Shown: positions 6,576 to 9,183 of the stretch, in pieces
Layout: the number at the start of each line of letters is the position of its first letter
How positions within the stretch are numbered: position 1 is the stretch's first letter
Assembly: GCA_024405335.1 (NCBI GenBank)
Contig: JAKSOX010000065.1
Location: 1-9,183, forward strand
Reading direction: 5' to 3'
Source: Kiritimatiellia bacterium
GTDB lineage: Bacteria > Verrucomicrobiota > Kiritimatiellia > RFP12 > UBA1067
DNA length: 9,183 nucleotides
Position numbers and translations under genes: made by a program
The notes under the pieces: generated by a model
What the model saw: only the letters and a program-made list of their open reading frames with translations
The model's database searches: none
What the model was told of the DNA's origin: nothing

Positions 6576-6839
6576 GCACACGAACGCGAAACCGTTGAAG
6601 ATGTCCTGCGTGTACAACATCAGCTGCCCGCCCATCCAGGATGAACAGATCATGATGGTGAGCGAAATCGCGATCAGCTTCACCGCGAAGCCCAGGGTCT
6701 GCTCCTGGATCTGCGTCAGCGCCTGCAACAGCGACACGAGCACGCCGATCACCGTCGCCACGATGATCGGAATGAGCGAAAGCTGCAGAATGATGATCAA
6801 GCACCTCTGCGCGAAATCCAAAAGCTGACCCTGGTTCAT
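6570..6839 (-). CDS. sctS: Type III secretion export gate protein SctS (YscS/FliQ family)
   Basis: This 89-residue protein has two membrane hairpin helices (about 13-38 and 52-75) separated by the conserved gate loop 'LLQALTQIQEQTLGFAVKLI' (37-56). The 'TLGFAVKL' ending of the loop is the non-flagellar form; flagellar FliQ usually has a Pro in the corresponding 'TLSFIPK' position. In the known complexes four SctS copies wrap around SctR/SctT to form the export gate. The ATG at 6839 has GGAGG (6846-6850) 6 nt upstream. The gap to sctR is 12 nt. Confidence 0.96.
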   Translation of the reverse strand: MNQGQLLDFAQRCLIIILQLSLIPIIVATVIGVLVSLLQALTQIQEQTLGFAVKLIAISLTIMICSSWMGGQLMLYTQDIFNGFAFVCR

Positions 6840-6851
6840 CTTCCGCCTCCA

Positions 6852-7523
6852 TCAATGGACGTAACTCTGGACGAGACCCTGGATGAGCAGCGTCCAGCCG
6901 TTCACCATCACGAACAGCAACAACTTGAACGGCAGCGAAATCGTCACCGGCGACACCATCATCATGCCCATGGCGAGCAGGATGTTCGACACGATGATGT
7001 CGATGGCGATGAACGGCAGATACACCATGAAACCGATCTGGAACGCGCGCGTCAGCTCGCTCACGCAAAACGCGGGAATCAGCACGAAGTAGCTCGTGCG
7101 GTCCACGACGGCCGGCTGGAATTCTCCGTTTTCGTCCTTCTTGCCCCAGAGCTTTTCGGCGGTGCTCACGAAAAAGGCGACCTGCTTTTCCTGCGTTTCG
7201 TGCAGCAGGAACTGGCGGAACGGCTCGGACGCGCGCTGCGCGAGGTCGGTTTCGTACAGCACTGCGGGTTTGTTGTCCTTGAGCCCCTGGCGCAACGTGT
7301 CCCAGCTTTCGCCGACCATGGGCGCCATGATGTAGAACGTGAGGATCATCGCCAGCGCGTTCACCACCATGTTCGGCGGAATGGACTGGATGCCGAGCGC
7401 GTTTCGGATCAACGACATCACCACCACGATTTTCAGGTAGCTGGTGGCGATCATCGCCAAAAACGGCAGCAGCGACATGCCGATGAGCAGAACGATGAAC
7501 GCGAATGGATCTGTTTGGAACAT
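6852..7523 (-). CDS. sctR: Type III secretion export gate protein SctR (YscR/FliP family)
   Basis: This 223-residue inner-membrane protein forms the pentameric core of the export gate. Conserved blocks are 'TSYLKIVVVMSLIRNALG' (27-44), 'IPPNMVVNALAMILTFYIMAP' (48-68), a periplasmic loop (about 70-145), 'FCVSELTRAFQIGFMVYLPF' (152-171) and 'MMVSPVTISLPFKLLLF' (188-204), with the characteristic late 'GW' at 209-210. The absence of a cleavable signal peptide and the IPPNMV form favour the non-flagellar branch over FliP. The ATG at 7523 lies 28 nt after the sctQ stop; only a weak purine stretch (GAGAGA) is seen upstream. Confidence 0.96.
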   Translation of the reverse strand: MFQTDPFAFIVLLIGMSLLPFLAMIATSYLKIVVVMSLIRNALGIQSIPPNMVVNALAMILTFYIMAPMVGESWDTLRQGLKDNKPAVLYETDLAQRASEPFRQFLLHETQEKQVAFFVSTAEKLWGKKDENGEFQPAVVDRTSYFVLIPAFCVSELTRAFQIGFMVYLPFIAIDIIVSNILLAMGMMMVSPVTISLPFKLLLFVMVNGWTLLIQGLVQSYVH

Positions 7524-7551
7524 GACGGTCTCTCGTTGTTGATTTTGAGTT

Positions 7552-8394
7552 TCACCCGTTCAATGCCGGATTCTCGACTTTCAACGCCTTGGCGCACCCC
7601 GCGGCGGATGGCGTGACCCGGCCGATTTCCCGGCCGTTCTTCACCAGCGCCGCCTGCCCGAGCGGCGGCACCTCGGGGAGATTGCCGTCGGCAAGCTGCG
7701 CAAACGAAACCTGCGTCCGCCCGACGCCGACGACGTGCACCGCGTCGTCGTCCGCCGGCTCCACGCACCAGCGCGGCGCGGGCATCGTTTCGGGCAGCAA
7801 CAGGAAATCGCCCGGCTTCAGCGCGGCCAGTTCGTCGGCGGAAACCATCAGCGACACGTAGTCCGCCCACGCCGGACGTTCGAGCGAGCGGATGCTCTCG
7901 TGCGCGGGATCGAGAAATTCGAGCTTTCCCCAATTGAGCGTGAGCGCCGGCGTCAAATCGAGCGCGAAGTCGATTTGCACGCTGTCGACGGACAACCGGA
8001 ACCGGCGGCGGCCGGCAGACGGCGCGGAAGCCGAAACGAATCCTTTGACGGAAAACTGCTTCCGCGTGGCGTCTTCGAGCGCCTGGAAAAGCGATCCGCA
8101 CTCCTTTTCGACGACGGCCAGCAGCACGTTCCGGTCGAGCGCTTCGCGCTTCGCCCACAACGCATGGAGATCGGCGAACGACGGCGAATCTCCGATGCCC
8201 AGCACGCATTCTTCGTCTTCGAACGCGACGCCCAAATCCAACGTTTCCACGGGGCACCCTTCGGGCGCCGCCGCCAGCGTCCCGCGGCGGCCGTCGTAGT
8301 CGACCGTCATGCGCCAGGCGGGCGAAGCGAGCATCGTCTCCGCGTTCGCTTTGGCCCAACTCGGCCAGGTTTTCAAAAGTTCTTCAGCGTTCAC
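7552..8394 (-). CDS. sctQ: Probable SctQ (YscQ/FliN-FliM-like) cytoplasmic sorting platform protein, divergent
   Basis: This 280-residue soluble protein sits exactly where sctQ is expected, between sctP and sctR. SctQ forms the pods of the cytoplasmic sorting platform that hands substrates to the ATPase. The N-terminal half contains 'LLAVVEKECGSLFQALEDA' (91-109), like the helix preceding the central domain in YscQ. Residues about 178-205 ('YVSLMVSADELAALKPGDFL') resemble the first SpoA fold. The C-terminal part (about 220-275, 'VVGVGRTQVSFAQLADG' then 'GQAALVKNGREIGRV') follows the strand order of a second SpoA domain but lacks its usual clear consensus. The start is GTG at 8394 with CGGGAA 6 nt upstream, 30 nt after the sctP stop. 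The T3SS assignment is firm from context; the SctQ name is less certain because the sequence is poorly conserved. Confidence 0.7.
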   Translation of the reverse strand: MNAEELLKTWPSWAKANAETMLASPAWRMTVDYDGRRGTLAAAPEGCPVETLDLGVAFEDEECVLGIGDSPSFADLHALWAKREALDRNVLLAVVEKECGSLFQALEDATRKQFSVKGFVSASAPSAGRRRFRLSVDSVQIDFALDLTPALTLNWGKLEFLDPAHESIRSLERPAWADYVSLMVSADELAALKPGDFLLLPETMPAPRWCVEPADDDAVHVVGVGRTQVSFAQLADGNLPEVPPLGQAALVKNGREIGRVTPSAAGCAKALKVENPALNG

Positions 8395-8400
8395 TGGTCA

Positions 8401-8406
8401 TTCCCG
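8401..8406 (-). promoter_or_regulatory. Shine-Dalgarno (CGGGAA) supporting the sctQ GTG start
   Basis: CGGGAA lies 6 nt upstream of GTG at 8394. An ATG at 8401-8399 is closer to canonical but is out of frame with sctQ and stops after five codons, so GTG is the better start. Confidence 0.5.
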
Positions 8407-8424
8407 TTTTACGGTTCCAAAGCG

Positions 8425-9183
8425 TCAAACGAATTCCTCGTCCCGCAAACGCGCCGGACGGCCGTTCCCGAGCGCTGGCTTCACCGCCACCGCGACCTGG
8501 AAAGCGTGGATGCGACCCGCCAAATGCTGCTCCAACTGCGGACGGCACTGCTCGATGAGCACCGACATGTCGTGCGTCTGCGGCACGAACGCCACGTCCA
8601 GCGTCCGCCCTTGGACGGCGATGCGCACTTCCGTGCCTTCGAGCACGTCCGGACGCAACTGGATGCGCACTTCGCCTTCGCCGCGCAAAAGCCCCGGCGT
8701 GACGAGAATCGCGTCCGCCACCGCCTCCGCGGCCGCCACCAACACCTCGACCACCGAAACCGTCTTGGCGGCGCCGTCCGCCATCAAAACCGTGCGCGCG
8801 CTCGCCGCCTCCACGGCCGCGATTTCGGGAGCCGCCGCAGGCGCGACCGGCGCGGCGTCGACGACGGTCGGCGCGATGCCGGCCGCCACCAGCGCGTCCG
8901 CATTGGGCACGACGTCCTTCTGCCGTCCGCGCACGGCTGGAGCCGCATCCGAAGTCGCCACGGCGGGCGCGGCAACCGGCATCGCCGCCACTGGCGTTTC
9001 CGCAGCCACCACGGGCGCGGCAACCGGCATCCCCGCCACGGGCGTTTCCGCAGCCACCACGGGCGTTTCCGCTACCACGGCGGGTGCGGCAACCGGCGTC
9101 CCCGCCACGGGCGTTTCCGTCGCCACCACGGGCGCGGCAACCGGCATCGCCGCCACTGGCGTTTCCGCAGCCACCACGGGCGC
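8425..9183 (-). CDS. sctP: Probable SctP (YscP/FliK-like) needle-length control protein, C-terminal part (5' end outside window)
   Basis: The frame is open from the right edge to the TGA at 8425, giving 252 residues without the true start. Its place before sctQ matches sctP in ysc-type operons. SctP is a secreted ruler that sets needle length and, through its C-terminal domain, makes SctU switch substrate. The C-terminal part (in-window residues about 150-235) contains 'GEGEVRIQLRPDVLEGTEV' (169-187), 'GRTLDVAFVPQTHDMSVLIE' (192-211) and 'RPQLEQHLAGRIHAFQVAV' (214-232). This is the strand-strand-helix layout of the FliK/SctP C-terminal domain. Residues 1-75 are an Ala/Pro/Val/Thr/Glu repeat array, and 80-165 are low-complexity Ala/Val-rich. 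Extended, repetitive, Pro-rich central regions are typical of ruler proteins. The assignment rests on context plus this layout, not a strong motif. Confidence 0.65.
   Translation of the reverse strand, partial: APVVAAETPVAAMPVAAPVVATETPVAGTPVAAPAVVAETPVVAAETPVAGMPVAAPVVAAETPVAAMPVAAPAVATSDAAPAVRGRQKDVVPNADALVAAGIAPTVVDAAPVAPAAAPEIAAVEAASARTVLMADGAAKTVSVVEVLVAAAEAVADAILVTPGLLRGEGEVRIQLRPDVLEGTEVRIAVQGRTLDVAFVPQTHDMSVLIEQCRPQLEQHLAGRIHAFQVAVAVKPALGNGRPARLRDEEFV
8964..9183. repeat. In-frame tandem repeat array (48-bp units) in the sctP ruler region
   Basis: On the coding strand the array reads as 16-residue units of the form AP-VVAAETPVA-x-x-PVA. Full units lie at 9136-9183, 9088-9135 and 8971-9018. 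Between them are shortened units of 10 codons (9058-9087) and 13 codons (9019-9057). Units 8971-9018 and 9136-9183 are identical over all 48 bases, and the identity extends to 55 bases (8964-9018 and 9129-9183), 165 bp apart. The array reaches the window edge, so the total number of units is unknown. All unit lengths are multiples of three, so changes in copy number would keep the frame. Confidence 0.9.

Noticed and set aside
4650..6644. Plus-strand open frame of 664 codons opposite sctU and sctT
   Set aside because: Its product is His/Arg/Asp-rich low complexity. The opposite strand carries unmistakable SctU and SctT, so this is an antisense shadow.
4686..7523. Reading the R-S-T-U block as flagellar fliP-fliQ-fliR-flhB
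   Set aside because: SctS has TLGFAVKL rather than the FliQ TLSF-x-PK form, SctR has no signal peptide, and the P-Q-R-S-T-U order is that of ysc-type T3SS. No other flagellar gene is seen.
7451..8359. Minus-strand open frame of 302 codons overlapping sctQ and sctR
   Set aside because: The product is Arg/Gly-rich and out of frame with SctQ. The sctQ frame has a plausible RBS, fits its neighbours and shows SctQ-like blocks.
8964..9183. CRISPR-like or intergenic satellite repeat
   Set aside because: The repeats are directly adjacent without unique spacers, and all are in frame inside an open coding sequence.

Overview
All genes I can support lie on the minus strand, so the biological order runs from the right edge to the left edge. 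The DNA is GC-rich and densely packed: neighbours overlap by 4 nt, abut, or lie within about 30 nt of each other, and the only real gap is 81 nt (2330-2410). A Kdo transferase (WaaA) and a non-flagellar type III secretion system (T3SS) point to a Gram-negative, LPS-making, high-GC bacterium. The style of the genes, including a spermidine-synthase-like/TPR protein and a cysteine-rich 3D protein, would fit the Verrucomicrobiota/Lentisphaerota/Kiritimatiellota group. That placement is only an impression and the sequence does not prove it.

Region 1 (9183 to 4686) is a T3SS block in the order sctP-Q-R-S-T-U, as in Yersinia ysc-type operons. SctR, S, T and U are the inner-membrane export gate and its switch protein, and are unmistakable. 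SctQ (cytoplasmic sorting platform) and SctP (needle-length ruler and substrate switch) are divergent and assigned partly from position. SctP runs off the right edge, and its visible N-terminal part is an Ala/Pro/Val/Thr repeat array with 48-bp units, two of them identical. The ATPase, SctV, secretin, needle and effector genes are not in this window.

Region 2 (4666 to 2411) follows the T3SS block without an obvious terminator. It holds araD (L-ribulose-5-phosphate 4-epimerase, with all active-site residues), a short HI0933/YhiN-type flavoprotein, and a small membrane-anchored 3D-domain protein likely to act on peptidoglycan. araD starts 19 nt after sctU; the next two genes are coupled by a 1-nt gap and a 4-nt GTGA overlap.

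Region 3 (2410 to 1) has an 81-nt spacer with a promoter-like extended -10 element. It is followed by waaA and, overlapping it by 4 nt, a partial membrane-anchored protein. That protein resembles the C-terminal part of spermidine-synthase-like fusion proteins plus TPR repeats, and runs off the left edge.

Together the window shows a T3SS export core joined to genes for sugar phosphate, cell-wall and LPS functions. The 3D protein is the one non-T3SS gene with a plausible job in secretion-system assembly. I see no RNA genes, insertion sequences, CRISPR arrays or attachment sites. The long open frames on the plus strand are high-GC shadows.
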